In this document: positions 20,898 through 20,926 of the stretch, in pieces
How positions within the stretch are numbered: position 1 is the first letter of the stretch
Layout: every line of letters begins with the position of its first letter
Source of the DNA: Anaerolineaceae bacterium
GTDB taxonomy: Bacteria > Chloroflexota > Anaerolineae > Anaerolineales > Villigracilaceae
DNA length: 20,926 nt
NCBI GenBank assembly: GCA_009885445.1
Contig: VFKQ01000354.1
Span: 1 to 20,926 of the forward strand
Direction: 5' to 3'
The notes under the pieces: generated by a model
What the model was told of the DNA's origin: nothing
The model's database searches: none
Seen by the model: the letters and a program-made list of their open reading frames with translations, nothing else
Made by a program: the position numbers and the translations under genes

Positions 20898-20926
20898 GGA
20901 CTAATCCGCCCATAGGCGGTTATACC

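Noticed and set aside
1..20926. CRISPR arrays, tRNA or rRNA genes, transposase or integrase genes
   Set aside because: I looked for regular repeat-spacer arrays, cloverleaf-like sequences and recombinase motifs and saw none.
20860..20926. Integron attC site
   Set aside because: GTATAAC and GTTATAC are inverse to each other, but the RYYYAAC/GTTRRRY consensus is not met and the inner boxes pair poorly. No cassette structure or integrase is visible.

Overview
The window reads like a stretch of a Chloroflexota (Anaerolineae-like) chromosome. This is inferred from protein flavour (ABC-F factor, MaoC-like protein, GH63-like glycosidase, tandem c-di-AMP receptors), from several starts without a Shine-Dalgarno that sit just downstream of a -10 box, and from the number of small toxin-antitoxin modules. 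No rRNA, tRNA or marker gene is present, so the assignment is tentative. Base composition is mixed: most genes are GC-rich, whereas pnuC-nadR (157-1861) and the nuclease-helicase gene (13740-15716) are clearly AT-richer, which suggests acquisition.

Layout. 1-82: start of a MaoC-like gene (minus). 157-1861: NAD salvage operon nadR-pnuC (minus). 1961-4351: large GH63-like glycosidase with a leaderless-looking promoter. 4429-5051: VapBC-type module, followed at 5124-5206 by a second, diverged copy of the last 83 bp of the glycosidase gene. 5345-6532: NhaA antiporter. 6724-7324: two tandem c-di-AMP receptor (DarA/PstA-like) genes. 7376-8374 and 8497-9498: divergent lipoprotein phosphodiesterase/phosphatase and PhnD-like binding lipoprotein. 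9572-11448: membrane TIR protein plus a small helical protein. 11577-13506: a VanZ/DUF2238-like membrane protein and an acyltransferase. 13486-15716: vsr-like remnant and a PD-(D/E)XK-DUF2075 helicase. 15739-20662: ettA neighbourhood, in which an intact ettA (16772-18445) is flanked by a DUF433/DUF5615/DUF2283 module and two tandem MDR oxidoreductases, with a copy of the ettA 5' end beyond the first and of the ettA 3' end beyond the second. The window ends in a strong terminator and an unexplained inverted repeat.

Most notable pattern. Three accessory modules each lie between an intact host gene and a diverged, partial copy of the same end of that gene: glycosidase 3' end / VapBC / 3' end copy; ettA 5' end copy / three-gene toxin-antitoxin-like module / ettA; ettA / two oxidoreductases / ettA 3' end copy. 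Where the copies can be compared, many of the differences are synonymous, so the fragments look like pieces of alleles that were once under selection. This suggests modules that enter at gene ends while leaving the host gene whole, similar in outline to insertion with long target duplication described for restriction-modification modules. No transposase or integrase is visible.

A second candidate is the TIR protein: an N-terminal TIR domain with an apparent catalytic Glu, three membrane segments, a degenerate second TIR-like domain, four further membrane segments, and a tightly linked 85-residue partner.
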